From Przewalskia tangutica (lineage: Eukaryota > Streptophyta > Magnoliopsida > Solanales > Solanaceae), in contig CM056721.1 in NCBI GenBank assembly GCA_029844215.1, forward strand, positions 134,507,254 to 134,571,253: DNA of 64,000 nt, written 5' to 3'. Below are positions 11,801-22,389 of this stretch, one piece after another (position 1 is the stretch's first letter; every line of letters begins with the position of its first letter). Below the pieces are notes generated by a model. That model worked only from the letters and a program-made list of their open reading frames with translations, was not told where the DNA came from and searched no databases. Both the position numbers and the translations under genes were made by a program.

Positions 11801-14800
11801 GTGATGATCACTTGGTTGAAGAGATAATCAACATAGAACTAACTACAATCAATCATTTAACATAATTAATGATTTGAGATTGTGGCTTGTTTTTCTTCTT
11901 CTCCTTTATAAATATTTCTGAAGAACACATAAAGTAAATTCGCCAGGGGGTAAAGTTCTTCACCTAAATAGTTGTATCCTCAAGATAGACGTCCGAAGAA
12001 CTACAACACAAGTGGAGACGAATTTCTGTCTTAGGACACTGCGACAGCAGGCCTCTATCTACATCAAGTTAGTGTTGTTTTATATTTGCTGAAATTTCAT
12101 TGTTAATTTGAATTTCAATTGAGTTATTATTATACAATTGTGATTGTCTATTAATGATCCTAGATTGGTTCTAACACTATGCGCGGGGTCCGGGGAAGGG
12201 CCGGACCACAAGGGCCTATTCAGGGTAACAAATAGAAAGTAGGCTTTCAGAAAATCCACTTCTGAATATGATGGTTCTTCTTATTATAATCTTTAAGGCT
12301 TTAGAAAAGAATATCAGAAGCAGAGATCTGTATTTCTGAATTAAACACTAACAGAAAATGTACGACGCAAAAGAAGTTTCTGGTTAATGATCATTAAATT
12401 CCAAGATCATGCTAGCGAAACACAGACAAGAAAACACATGTTCCTATTATGTATTTTATACATAAATATTTCATCAAGGGTGTTGTATAAGCTAACTGGA
12501 GAAGAAGGAATTGGTGTGGGGTGGGGTGGGGGTGGGGGTGGGGGGAGAAGCAGGTGAGAGTATCTCAAGGTATCTTATGTCACTGAACAAAATTACCTTC
12601 TTTTATGAAGTTCACTATAGCCTCGCACGAGAAATTGAGGGTAGGCTGCAGAAGTGGACCAATGACTAGACCTGGATGAAGTGTCACCAAGTCAATCCCA
12701 TTCTCTTTTGCAAATCTCCAAGCAGCTTTCTCAGCCAGGGTTTTGGAGAGTTGATACCATTCCTACAAACATATAGACCTTCAAGGCTTCAATAAGCTAA
12801 TTGTGAAGAAAATGATGGCATCTTCTATTACTTTCTCAAATACCTCTACCAAATGAAGTATATAATACTATCCAGTCCATATTATTTGTCATTTTAGCAA
12901 ACTGAATTTGTTCCAAAATATTTGACGTTATAGAAAAACAAGACGCACTTGTTACTTTTTATTTTCAAATTCACCTTAACTGCTTCAATAGTGGTGTTAA
13001 TAAATTGAGATGTTTAAGGGATGGATAAAGGGTAGTTTAGACAAATACTCTTATGATTAGGGTTATTATATGTATTTTCTTAATGTGTATGCAAAAACCT
13101 TAGAAGACAGATAACATGGATTGAATGTAACAACTATCTGACCATACTGACAAATATAAGGACACATACTTAGCATCTCAAGAGTCGAGACAAGATAAGG
13201 CTTTCTTTCACTCAGTACAACAGGGAATGCAGAGTTGATTAATTTTTTTCTGGTCTAGAAAGAAACATATCTTACTTGAGCAGCATAACACAGATTAAGT
13301 CCAGATAGCACACACACATAGGACAAATGTGAAGGAAAAATACAAGAAAGTTTGTTAAATGGCAAGGGCATCAATGTCCCCAGGTATAACTGATGATCAA
13401 ATTAAGATACTTCTATAATCAATGTGTAAGTTTCGACTTCTTCCCATAATAAAAAGATGTGGAAAAGATCAAATCAGCAAAGAGCACAAAACTCCAAATC
13501 AACTGCCAATGCAACTCCAAGAAAGACGGTCATACATTTTCCAAACCTCTTGCTACAGTAATTGAAAGATAAGCCTCATCAAATTGAAAAGAACTACCAA
13601 TTTATGGACACATAGAACCTTTCTTTCCTCGCAGAATTCTGGATCTGAATACCAAGTCTCATCAGCCACAGCTCCAGGGGTTGACATATTTTTAGTGCAT
13701 ATAACAGAAGCGGTAGAAGAAGTTATCACCACTCTTCGGACAGATGGTGATTTGGCACATGACCGAAGGACATTTAACGTTCCTTTTACAGCAGGGTCCA
13801 CAAGTTGCTCCTGAAAGATGAAGAAAGATAATATTTTATTAGTATGAAATTAAAGCATCCAGATCTATTTAACTGTAAAGTCAAAGCTGAAACAAACATG
13901 TTCCTCCCTAAAGATATCTCTCGACATATTTTGACGTCACAGTAGGTTTCAAACCTTGGATTTTGCTGTGAGAGAAACAGGTGATGCTGTATGAAAGACA
14001 CCTTCACAACCATCAACAGCAGCATCAAATGATTGCTCTTCAAGTAACTCAGCTTTGAATAGATGCAGCCTTTCATTAGCTCCATCAAGTCCTAGCAGGT
14101 GAGCCACTTTACTTGTATCCTCTGCATATTTATAACTCACATTTTAGAAGCAGGGAACACTCCTATAGATACAATGAATTAACAGGAACAGCTGAGACCA
14201 TGATCACATTAAATTATTGCAAGATATATGTGAAATTAACTCCATTTTCTCATGAGATATCAGATCTTTATATGGCCAAAATTGACGTATAGACCATTTT
14301 TCATGTAGTTACAGGTCTATTAAAAAGGATATAGAACTATGACTACTTCTGGCAAGTTGATCCGTGATTATCACATGCTGCAGACAGTTTGAACATTTCC
14401 TTCTGTATTCTTCTCATTTGTCCTTCTACGATATTATCAAAACACCACCAAAGGGGTTCCAGTTCATGATAATTTCACAAAGCATCTCATATTAGTGGGT
14501 CTTTTAGTCAAAGGTTCATGCGGTAACAATCCTAGATTACAATAAATTATAATCTTTAGTAATGTCGTCAGCGGTAAGAGAATGAGCAAATTTTCATTGT
14601 CTAAATAAAGAACAATGTCAATGAAAAAACTCAATAACTTACCCATTTTTACACAAATGGAAGCTAAGAAAGGCCAATTAGCAGGAACTTATGTGCTCAA
14701 ACTATAGATGTAGGCTTTTAACACTTTATATAGTTGAAATATAAAGTTTTGCTTATTATCCACTACATATTTGGGCTCAGATGTGCTATATCTATTACTA

Positions 14801-17800
14801 CGTCCTATTCTAGTTCTACTATCTATGTATAATAAGAATCAATTCCCCATTTGCAGTTAGAGATTCTCATAGTTTTTATGATGAATTAGGAAAAGAAATA
14901 CATATCGACCTGTTGAAGTATGTGATAGAATCATTCATTATTATTATTATTTAATAATAATGAATATTGTAATTAAGTAGAATATCAAGTATATAGGGTA
15001 GGATGTAATATATTGATTAGGCATTATTTGACATGATCTCTAGGAAGATAATTAGGCTTAATATTCTCTTATCATTAATGTCTTATGATTGTATATTTAC
15101 CCCATTTGGGAGAATGAAATGGGGGGAAGACATTAACCATTTCTAAATAGTTCTTACATGGTATCAAAAGGTTATTCAAAGATCCTACTATAAATAAAAT
15201 ATTCCTTCCAAATTCGATCATCTCCTTCCTCCATTCGACCGAGTTCTTTTTTATTTTTCCTTCTCTTCTCCAATTTTTCGACATTCTCCATTATTGTTGT
15301 TAACCATGTCGGACTCCAAATCATTTTATCATCCGGTCCTTACTGTTTCAAACATCAAAACACACGTTTCCATCACTCTTGAGATGAAAAACGTACAATA
15401 TGCAACTTGGGCAGAACTTTTCAAGATATATTGCCGCTCTCATCGGGTTATTAATCATATAATCCATCCGGCGACTACTACCGTAAAGGAGACACAAACA
15501 ATACCATAGTTCTTGGTTGGATTTATTCAACCATTTCATCAGATTTATTACACACAATAATGGAACCGGATTCCACTGCTCAAGCGGCTTGGGATCGATT
15601 GCGAGATATCTTTCAAGATAATAAAAACTCTCGCGCTGTTACATTGGAGCAAGAATTTTCAACCAGCAGATTTTCCTAATGCGTTAGCTTATTGCCAACA
15701 TTTAAAAGTTCTGTCGGACCAACTTAAAAATGTTGGTTCACCTGTTACCAACAACCGATTAGTTCTACAATTGGTTGTCGGTTTAACCGATGCCTATAGT
15801 GATGTGGGCACTCTCATCCGCCAAAGCAATCCACTACCTCTTTTTTATCAAGCAGGATCGATGTTTATTCTTGAAGAGGCGGGTTTCGCCAAGAAGGCGG
15901 CCACGGTTCCAAATTCGGCGTATGTTGCTACAACTAATGGTTCTAATAATTTTGAGTATCAAAATCGGAGCCAAAAAGATCGAAACGATGGTAAAAATCG
16001 ACAAGGTAACAACCGAAACGGAAAAATGGTGGCAATAAATTTTCCGGCGGCAGACAGGGCGGAACTGGCGGGGGAGCAGCGGCAGACAGTGGCAGAACCA
16101 CCAGTGGGCCTGGAAATGGCCTTGGCCCATGCCACCATGCCCAGTCCCTTCAAGCAACTGGGCCAAGCCCAGCCAAGGCCAACTGCCCAGCAGCCCACTG
16201 GCAGTGGTTTCCAGAACTGGACTAGACCAGTTTCTCATGGGCCGCGGCACAACAGTTCATCAGGCCCACGAAACAGAGGCCAAAACAGTTCTAGTGGACC
16301 AAACAGTGGCAGCAACAATTATTTTGGGTCTCTGCCGACCCAGTGGCAGGAGGCCCATTCCGCCTTGGCAACTCCATCGGATGTTGAGTCCGCGATGCAC
16401 ACTCTTGGCATGAATCCGCTAGACGACAATTGGTATATGGACAGTGGAGCGACGTCCCATATGACGTCCTCCCAAGATAATCTCTCGTCCTATTTTAATT
16501 TGAGCAAAAAGAATGAATTATTGTTGGAAATGGACATTTTATTCCAATTCAAGGTTATGGGTCTACTACCTTATCACCCCTAAATCCATCACTAACCTTG
16601 AAAAATGTTCTACATGTTCCAAAATTGATTAAAAACTTGGTGTCTGTCAGAAAATTTACTACTGATAATTGGGTGTCTGTTGCTTTTGACACTTTTGATT
16701 TTTCCGTGTATGATTTTCAGGGGGACGCCACCCATGAGATGTAATAGCCAAGGGGAGCTTTATCCTATCACCGATCCAACCAACCAAGATTCCATCATCT
16801 TTTACTGCTTTGACACCGTCACTTTGGCATGAACGTTTGGGCTATCCGGGAGCTAATGTTTTAAATTCTCTCAAACAAAATAAATTTATTGCATGTTCCC
16901 AAACTAGAACTTTGAATAAGTGTCATTCTTGCCCACTTGGGAAACAGATTCAATTGCCGTTTATTTCTTCGTTTTCACGCACATTGATGTCATTTGATAT
17001 AATTCATTGTGATATTTGGACTTCACCCGTTTTGAGCTCATTGGGCCATAGGTATTATTTGCTTTTGTTGGATGATTACTCAATTTCTATGGACATTTCC
17101 TTTGTCGAAAAAAATCGCAAATTTTTTCAACGTTTCTTAAATTTCGAGCATTCATCCAAAATTAATTTGAACGGGATATCAAAAATATACAATGTGATAA
17201 TGGGAGGGAATTTGACAATAGGCATTTTTGGGATTTTTGCAACACCAATGGTTTAAACTTTCGTTTCTCATGTCCCCATACTTCGTCCCAAAATGGGAAG
17301 GCGGAATGACAAATAAGAACCATCAACAACATCATATGAACGTCCCTTGCCCATGCCCATTTACCCCATCTTTTTGGCATCATGCCCTACAAACGGCCAC
17401 ATAGTTATTGAATATATTCCCACATAAAACCTTGTCCTACCAAGTTCCACTCAAAATCTTATACCTACGGGAACCTTCTTACTCACACTTACGAGTTTTT
17501 GGGTGTTTATGTTTTCCACTATTCACATCCCCCACTATCCACAAATTACAACCTCGGTCTACTCCTTGCATTTTTTTTGTGATATCCTTCAATCATATGG
17601 GGTACAAGTGTTACGACTAAACCACAAATAAAATCATTATAAGTCGTCATGTCATTTTTGATGAAACACAATTCCCGTTTTCCAAAATGCACACCTCTAA
17701 CACACCCGACTATGATTTTTTAGATGATGGATTATCCCCATATGTGATCCAACATATGTCAAGGCTCCCGAATACCAAATCAGCCCACCCAATAATCCAA

Positions 17801-20429
17801 GAAATTCCAGCCTCTGGACCAGCCCTTCAACCACAGTCTATTGGGCCAGTCCATCCTACTACCAGCCCAGTAACGGGCCAGAAGCCCAACAAGGGAAATT
17901 CAACTTCCCAACACACTGCCCAGCCAGCCCAGGCTACTGGCAATGTGTTGGGCCGCGGCGCAAACAATTTTCCAGTCTCGGGCAGTGGCGTCCAGTCCAC
18001 TGCCCCGAGCCCAATACAGCCCACCTAGTTTTCCGTCCCGGGCAGTGGCGTCTAGTCCACTGCCCCGAGCCCAATTCCACCCAACCGACCGGTTACACGT
18101 AGTCAACGTGGCATTGTTAAATCAAACACTAAATATAGCCTTCACACCCAAGTCTCAAAGTCACCATTACTTCATAATCACGTGTCTGCCCTCCATGACA
18201 TCAATTGAAAAATGGCTATGGATGACGAATTTAATGCTCTAATTAAAAATAGGACATGGGACTTAGTACCTCGTCCACCAAATGCTAACATCATTCGGTC
18301 TATGTGGATTTTCAGTCACAAGAAAAAATCTGATGGTATTTTTGAGAGGCATAAAGTTCGTCTTGTAGGTGATGGCAAAACACAGCGTGTTGGAGTGGAT
18401 TGTGGGGAGACTTTCAGCCCAGTCGTTAAACCAGCAACATTCAGAACCGTGCTCAGTTTGGCCCTTTCTAAGGCTTGGCCACTTCATCAACTGGATGTCA
18501 AAAATGCTTTTCTTCATGGCCAGCTTAATGAAACAGTGTACATGTATCAGCCTTTGGAATACAAGGACCCCAAATATCCCAATCATGTGTGCCTCCTCAG
18601 AAAATCGTTGTATGTTCTAAAGCAAGCACCCAGGGCCTGGTACAAGCGCTTGGCGGACTATGTTTCATAACTTGGGTTTTCTCACAATCGTTCCGATAAT
18701 TCTCTGTTTATTTACCGACAGGGTAACAATATTGCTTATCTTCTTCTATATGTGGATGACATAATTTTGACTGCCTCCTCAGATGCTCTCCGCAAGTCCA
18801 TCATTTCTCAACTAGCTTCTAGATTTGCAATGAAGGACCTTGGACAACTACATTATTTCCTAGGCATAGCGGTTACCTGTCATGCTGGTGGTATATTTCT
18901 CTCCCAAAAGAAGTATGCAACAGAAATTGTGGAACGAGCAGGCATGGCCACCTGTAAAGCTTCAGCGACTCCAGTGGACACAAAGTCAAAATTGAGTGAT
19001 GCGGCAGGCAAACCCTTTGTTGATCCAACACTTTATCGTAGTCTAGCTGGAGCCCTGCAGTACCTGACATTTACCCGACCATATATTTCCTATGTTGTAC
19101 AACAAATTTGCCTCTTCATGCATAATCTGATGGAAGAACATATGCATGCTCTAAAACGCATAGTGAGATACATTCAGGGGACCCTGGACTATGGCTTGCA
19201 TTTATTTCCCTCATCAGCATCGACTCTGGTCTCCTATACTGACGCTGACTGGGTAGGGTGTCCAGATACTAGACGCTCCACATCAAGGTATTGTATTTTT
19301 CTGGAGGATAACTTGGTCTCCTGGTCCTCCAAGCGCCAGCCCACATTATCCAGATCTAGTGCCGAGGCAGAATACCGAAGAGTGGCCAATGTAGTGTCTG
19401 AATCATGCTGGCTACGGAATTTACTTCTTGAGTTTCATTGTCCCATTCAGAAGGCCAGATTAGTCTATTGTGACAATGTCAGTGCAATATACCTATCTGG
19501 AAATCCAGTCAATCATCAACGCACTAAACATATAGAACTGAATATTCACTTTGTCAGCGAAAAGGTCTCACGCGGTCAAGTGCGGGTGCTACATGTCTCT
19601 TCACGCCATCAAATTGCAGATATCTTCACTAAAGGACTTCCGCTGATATTATTTGAAGATTTTCGAGACAGTCTCAGCATCCGCTTATCTCCCGCTTCAA
19701 CTGCGGGGGAGTGATAGAATCATTCATAATAATAATAATAATAAATATTGTAATTAAGTAGAATATCAAGTATATATGGTAGGATGTAATATATTGATTA
19801 GGCATTATTTGACATGATCTCTAGGAAGATAATTAGGCTTAATATTCTCTTATCATTTATGTCTTATGATTGTATATTTACCCCGTTTGGGAGAATGAAA
19901 TTGGGGAAGACATTTACCATTTCTAAATAGTTCTTACAGTATGACTCCAGCTAAAGTAGGTATAGCCTAATGTCATTGTGGTAGAAGAGAGTGTAGGGAT
20001 ACCATAACTTGTTTCTTTCTTCTGAAGTTCTTCACCAAGATATAATTGTAGAGATAAAACTCTATGTCAATTTTCTTCTGAATTTATTTACCGGCTTAGA
20101 CCAAATATATTGTCCAAATCCTACTACATCTTGGAGCCAGGGCAACAGGAATCAGGAATAATAGGAGAATATGAATTTGGACCTTAGATACACACGTTGA
20201 CCAGGAAATAAAATTAAACCCAGAAATCAAATAGAATAACAAGCTTCAAAGGATCCAAAAACACAAACATGGAGAAAAAAAAGAGAGAGAACTGACTGAG
20301 GTTGCGAACAGTGGCATTGACGGTATAACCACGGTGAAGCAACAACTTCACCAGCCATGAAGCTACGAAACCAGATGCCCCTGTTACACATACAACCTTT
20401 CCTTCTCCACTCTTGCTTTCCATTGCCAT
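2808..20429 (-). CDS. Cinnamoyl-CoA reductase / phenylacetaldehyde reductase-like SDR (6 exons)
   Basis: Exons on the minus strand are 20429-20297, 14121-13955, 13810-13619, 12762-12597, 5319-5133 and 2952-2808. All introns start GT and end AG, the phases agree, and the coding length is exactly 990 nt (329 aa plus stop), normal for this family. The protein has an N-terminal NADP-binding Rossmann motif VTGASGFVASW (residues 15-25), the SDR serine in VVITSST (about 131-132), and the catalytic YxxxK at Tyr167-Lys171 (EWYQLSK). YRFVDVRDVANAHILAF and the C-terminal ERAKGLGVKFTPLELSVKDT are typical of extended SDR108E enzymes. It lacks the NWYCYGK motif of true lignin CCRs, so a relative acting on aldehydes or other CoA esters is more likely. 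The enzyme is expected to be cytosolic. Intron 1 (6.2 kb) and intron 4 (7.3 kb) each hold a copia element, and intron 5 a LINE tail. The substrate cannot be read from the sequence. Confidence 0.9.
3150..3912 (+). mobile_element. LINE (RTE-type) 3' fragment in intron 5
   Basis: Translation gives the C-terminal tail of a plant LINE reverse transcriptase: MKVVEMRMLRWMCGHT, then RLRWFGHVQRKDT and RGRGRPKKYWG, open at 3300-3530. One in-frame stop (tag) occurs near 3297. The 3' end (3820-3912) has the conserved tail with ccctccccagacccca and a short TTG-type tract, also found at the end of Solanaceae TS SINEs. It is 5'-truncated, as LINE copies usually are, and antisense to the host gene. Confidence 0.82.
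3913..5132. other. remainder of intron 5, no gene seen
   Basis: This is AT-rich intronic DNA. A small perfect palindrome ctacact-agc-agtgtag lies near 4210, with a similar tacactggcag word near 4320, possibly a decayed MITE of about 130 bp. Nothing else was recognised. Confidence 0.35.
6082..6113 (+). mobile_element. Au SINE head, left half (split by copia B)
   Basis: The sequence agggcagcccggtgcactaa and following bases to gctcccgctatg is the tRNA-related head of the Au SINE. It is interrupted after ctatg by copia B and resumes at 12182 (gcgcggggtccgg). The same head occurs uninterrupted at 47818-47882. Confidence 0.85.
6114..6784 (+). repeat. 5' LTR of copia B
   Basis: It starts tgttggaac and ends ggttctaacg; the last base differs from the 3' LTR end (aaca). 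It carries the GC-rich module (6178-6300), a TATA-like ctttataaag at 6389-6398, and a conserved stretch from 6530 to 6680. It is about 55 bp shorter than the 3' LTR because GC-module units are missing. Confidence 0.9.
6867..7570 (+). pseudogene. copia B gag, broken
   Basis: The likely original ATG at 6867 is followed by an in-frame tag after five codons. The frame then reads MVKNYVEKPEKFKGSDFKRW (from 6888), a copia gag start, and on through the UBN2-like region. A one-base shift near 7333 moves the frame (VEGMSLNPNLLVGAIIEKLP continues in another frame), and a tag stop occurs near 7430. In life this would encode the capsid-like gag domain. Confidence 0.85.
7481..8287 (+). pseudogene. copia B nucleocapsid zinc knuckle and protease
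   Basis: The open stretch contains a CCHC knuckle, CWVCGKPGHRAKNC (about 7684-7725), and an intact aspartic protease signature, WWMDTGATMHVCS (about 7859-7897). These are followed by the pre-integrase segment LTNVLHVPEICKNLIS. It ends at a stop at 8287 before the integrase and is out of frame with upstream gag, so this copy cannot make the polyprotein. Confidence 0.87.
8317..9123 (+). pseudogene. copia B integrase
   Basis: It shows the second half of the zinc-binding motif (CGVCIESKYASHPH) and the integrase core. The three catalytic acidic residues can be placed: Asp in HSDLCD, Asp in RSDRGGEY, and Glu in VAERKNR. It ends at a taa at 9121, after MESAET, where related copies read on. The core is intact, but upstream and downstream breaks make it part of a dead element. 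Confidence 0.88.
9328..10856 (+). pseudogene. copia B reverse transcriptase and RNase H, broken
   Basis: RT begins with TWKLVDLPQGQKPIGHKWIF. There is a small deletion (KLSPDKARIVAKR lacks about ten residues seen in relatives) and a stop at 9733. RT continues in frame with LKQAPKQWHEKFD and the catalytic YIDDM box near 9905-9920. A break near 10200 precedes RNase H (10209-10856), which ends with IADPLTKGLNREQV. At least two frame breaks are visible. Confidence 0.88.
11451..12176 (+). repeat. 3' LTR of copia B
   Basis: It starts tgttggaact and ends ggttctaaca, next to the ctatg duplication. It has more copies of the GC-rich unit than the 5' LTR: gcggcgcctgg, gccgcggcacc and gccgcggcgcc between 11515 and 11700. 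A TATA-like box lies near 11791. Confidence 0.9.
12177..12213 (+). mobile_element. Au SINE head, right half
   Basis: This is the continuation of the SINE broken by copia B: gcgcggggtccggggaaggg, then ccggaccacaaggg. It stops at the same point (accacaaggg) as the copy at 47818-47882; the usual SINE body is absent. Confidence 0.8.
12513..12546 (+). repeat. G-rich tract, quadruplex-prone
   Basis: A run of at least six G-tracts of 4-6 bases separated by single T bases lies about 50 bp beyond the splice donor of exon 4, on the template strand of the minus-strand gene. The transcript would be C-rich here. Confidence 0.7.
12840..13000. repeat. possible Stowaway-like MITE remnant
   Basis: The phrase tactatccagtccatattat followed by ttgtcatttt resembles the start of plant Tc1/mariner MITEs. 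The other end is not clear. It lies in intron 3 of the dehydrogenase gene. Confidence 0.3.
14933..15158 (+). repeat. 5' LTR of copy C
   Basis: It begins tgatagaatcattcat and ends tagttcttaca. It contains a variable (att)n tract near 14936-14965 and is otherwise almost identical to 19712-19938, which indicates a fairly recent insertion. Confidence 0.9.
15306..16583 (+). pseudogene. copy C gag and protease, broken
   Basis: The gag starts MSDSKSFYHPVLTVSNIKTH. A stop occurs at about 15507, and further frame breaks follow before the open stretch 15771-16583. That stretch shows the gag end (GSMFILEEAGFAKKAA), a Pro/Gln/Gly/Ser-rich linker, and the protease site NWYMDSGATSHMTS with an intact Asp-Ser-Gly. 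A CCHC knuckle is not visible, as in copia groups with a GN-rich linker. The minus-strand gag at 24668-23545 is a close relative. Confidence 0.85.
16810..17620 (+). pseudogene. copy C integrase, broken
   Basis: It shows the pre-integrase and zinc region (WHERLGYPGANVLNSL, CHSCPLGKQ), the first catalytic Asp in FDIIHCDIW, and LLLLDDYS. Frame shifts occur after 17150. The catalytic Glu region reads QNGKAE then a stop (CGA to TGA type change), and the C-terminal LRVFGCLCFPL is open at 17408-17620. Confidence 0.82.
17967..18078 (+). repeat. tandem duplication with internal hairpin, period 60
   Basis: Two copies of a unit contain cgggcagtggcgtc followed by agtccactgccccg. They start at 17979 and 18039, exactly 60 bp apart. 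Each unit is itself an inverted repeat (gggcagtgg / ccactgccc) that could form a hairpin. It lies in the integrase-RT spacer of copy C. Confidence 0.75.
18212..19714 (+). pseudogene. copy C reverse transcriptase and RNase H
   Basis: RT opens with a normal NRTWDLVPRPP motif and AFLHGQLNETVYM (18212-18670). A break at 18670 follows WYKRLADYV. The frame at 18752-19714 starts at the MDDIIL of the catalytic YVDDII box and runs to the RNase H end (IADIFTKGL). The tga stop at 19712-19714 overlaps the first bases of the 3' LTR, so coding once ran right up to it. Only one break separates the two halves. Confidence 0.88.
19712..19938 (+). repeat. 3' LTR of copy C
   Basis: It begins tgatagaatcattcat after the purine tract and ends ttcttaca just before gtatg. 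It matches 14933-15158 except in the (aat)n tract. Confidence 0.9.
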
Positions 20430-21081
20430 ATGCTAGTTCAAGTTATTCCAAGACAATTCAAGGGAAGTAAACAAACAGAGCCTTGTAGTCGACCATAAGC
20501 CATTTGTTTAAAATATATATTATGCTCTTAGAAGTATTCATGATGTCTTCAAGTGAAAAAGAATCAAAACCATTATTTTATTATGCCGGTGTTAGGGGTA
20601 AAATTATACTGGTCATTATAATATGACTTTGAATATAGGTCAGCAAAAACAGTTCACTTTTGGTTACCCGCTATCAGTTAACTCCATGAGTAGTTCAGTC
20701 TTCCAACTCCGTCGCGGTGTTCTCGTCTACTACGCCAACCAGAGCTAGCTTGAAACGCAATCCTGATCATCGAAGAGTGAACAATGTTTATCCTTCTTCT
20801 GTGTGACAAGAGAATCGAAATACATTGCCAAAATGAATCCTTTCCTTGTTCTTTTTAGTTTTAGTTTGAGGACGCCTCGGGTAGCATAGGGCAAGGAAAA
20901 GAACAAAAATCTACCTGTTAGTTGATGGTGGTAGTTGTGACTTGTGAACTTGTGTAATAAATACCTAAGGATAAAAATGGTTGAGGTATTGATTAATGGT
21001 GGTAATTGTTAGGCAGCAGAGGGCTATGGAACAATAAAAATAAATCGAAAATAAACAAATTTGAATGTCAATTCAATTTTC
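20430..21081. other. dehydrogenase 5' flank, no gene seen
   Basis: Apart from the candidate TATA box, no recognisable gene or repeat is seen between the dehydrogenase start and the end of the LTR at 21082. It would be the promoter region of the minus-strand gene and is only about 650 bp before mobile DNA begins. Confidence 0.4.
20508..20520 (-). promoter_or_regulatory. candidate TATA box of the dehydrogenase gene
   Basis: On the minus strand the sequence is tatatatttta, about 80-90 bases upstream of the ATG at 20429. The spacing would leave a 5' UTR of roughly 50 bases. This is position-based inference. Confidence 0.4.
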
Positions 21082-21931
21082 GTTGGAGACAATGTCGTCC
21101 GGGACCAGTGACAACACTTCAGTAAAAACAAAAACTTTAAAGAGTAAATACAACAGAATTTAAAGAACACAAGGGTTTAATATTTACATAAGTTATATAT
21201 TGATATAACATATGACGGTCAATGACCAATGACCAAAGTATTGTATATATATATTATATACAAATATACAAATTCCTTTCACATATTTACAAGATAAAAC
21301 GGAAGTGAATTAAAAGTTGAAGTCGCAGATGACTTCTGCTTGAAAAATCTAACAAAATAGAAATAGACAACCTGTCGTTACAATCGCTTCATACAAAGTT
21401 AATCTAGAATCTAAACAGCGACTGTAATGTTGAACAGAATGTTGTCGACACACTCAGACAACATTTTTTATCCAGATTTCTAAGATGAAATTCCGAGAGT
21501 TCTCTTGATATTTTTACATTTTGGATCAGGATATCGATTCACTCTTGTTCCCTCTCTATTTATAGTAAAAGTTTTTCTTGAAAAGCTCATCGATTGGTTG
21601 TAGAGGTTGAAGAAAAGGTGGGCAACCGACAATGTTTGTTGGAGAAGATCATGGAGCAAAATCCTCTAACTTCTTAGACTTATTCCCCAAGCTTAGCAAC
21701 AACTTTGACTTTTTCTTCCCACGTTTTTCATCAGCTCCTAATCATCTTGCCAAATCACTTTTCCATCGTGGTAAAAATCCCACGAGATTTGCTTGATTCG
21801 TAAGTAAGACAAAATCGTTTCTGCATCGCCGTCCGAATGTCATGACATTTGTTCCAACATTTCTGAATTTTAACTTAGTACTAAAAATGATATGTTGGCA
21901 AAATGTCACAACACCAAACCCAACATTAACA
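21082..21931 (-). repeat. LTR of SIRE-like copia (copy I)
   Basis: On the minus strand it starts tgttaatgttgggttt just after a purine tract (aaaaatgggaga). It contains a TATA-like ctataaatagagagggaaca and an inner stretch homologous to the LTR at 44458-45304: agagaactctcgga, and gtatataatatatatataca before the 3' part. The end near 21082 is approximate. Confidence 0.72.
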
Positions 21932-22389
21932 TTCTCCCATTTTTGTCTTTCTTCACAAAACCTATTATAATCTGTGCAAGTGACTTATGACAATGTCATA
22001 GATGTTATAGATTACAATACTGCTCCCTCTTAACATGTGATGGCATACACGAAAACATACATTCACCATTCGTATAGGATTCTAAAAGAAGAAAGTTGTT
22101 AGCACATATATACATATCATACATTTATATAGATTTATATATAGACCATAACAAGAAATATTTCATTGTCCACACAAATCAATATTCATCTTGTCAAACA
22201 GTTAACTGCTCCGATTGAGCAACATTCACGACCTTAGCAAGAGCTCCTCCATCATACATCAGCAGTAGCTTTCAGCAGTTGTTTACTCCTGCATAACTGC
22301 TTCTCTGCACAGAACAACATCATATAGTCTTCTTCCTCAGCTCCCCATGCATCAGCACTTCCTCTGCTTCCTCGACTTCAGCAGTATCA

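Larger units (their letters stand above)
6114..12176 (+). mobile_element. Ty1/copia family 1, complete copy B (TSD ctatg)
   Basis: This is a 6.06-kb element with LTRs at 6114-6784 and 11451-12176. It is flanked by a perfect 5-bp duplication, ctatg, at 6109-6113 and 12177-12181. It was inserted inside an Au SINE head in intron 4 of the dehydrogenase gene, in antisense orientation. Domain order is gag, zinc knuckle, protease, integrase, RT, RNase H, i.e. copia order. Several frameshifts and stops make it non-coding. The LTRs differ mostly by indels in a GC-rich block. No canonical initiator-Met primer site (tggtatcagagc) follows the 5' LTR. Confidence 0.93.
14933..19938 (+). mobile_element. Ty1/copia with short LTRs (copy C, TSD gtatg)
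   Basis: This is a 5.0-kb element with LTRs of 226 and 227 bp (14933-15158, 19712-19938) and a perfect 5-bp duplication, gtatg (14928-14932, 19939-19943). The primer site tggtatcaaaagg (15159-15171) resembles the initiator-Met type, and the polypurine tract gcgggggag precedes the 3' LTR. It lies in intron 1 of the dehydrogenase gene in antisense orientation. Gag-pol is broken by many stops and shifts, yet the RT C-terminal half to RNase H is still open. Confidence 0.93.

Noticed and set aside
15834..16250. 138-codon minus-strand frame
   Set aside because: It is antisense to the copia C gag-protease linker, whose Gln/Pro/Gly bias keeps the other strand open.
20214..20296. Extension of dehydrogenase exon 1 past the splice donor
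   Set aside because: The frame continues into hydrophobic residues by chance; the donor at 20296 gives correct phase and family sequence with exon 2.
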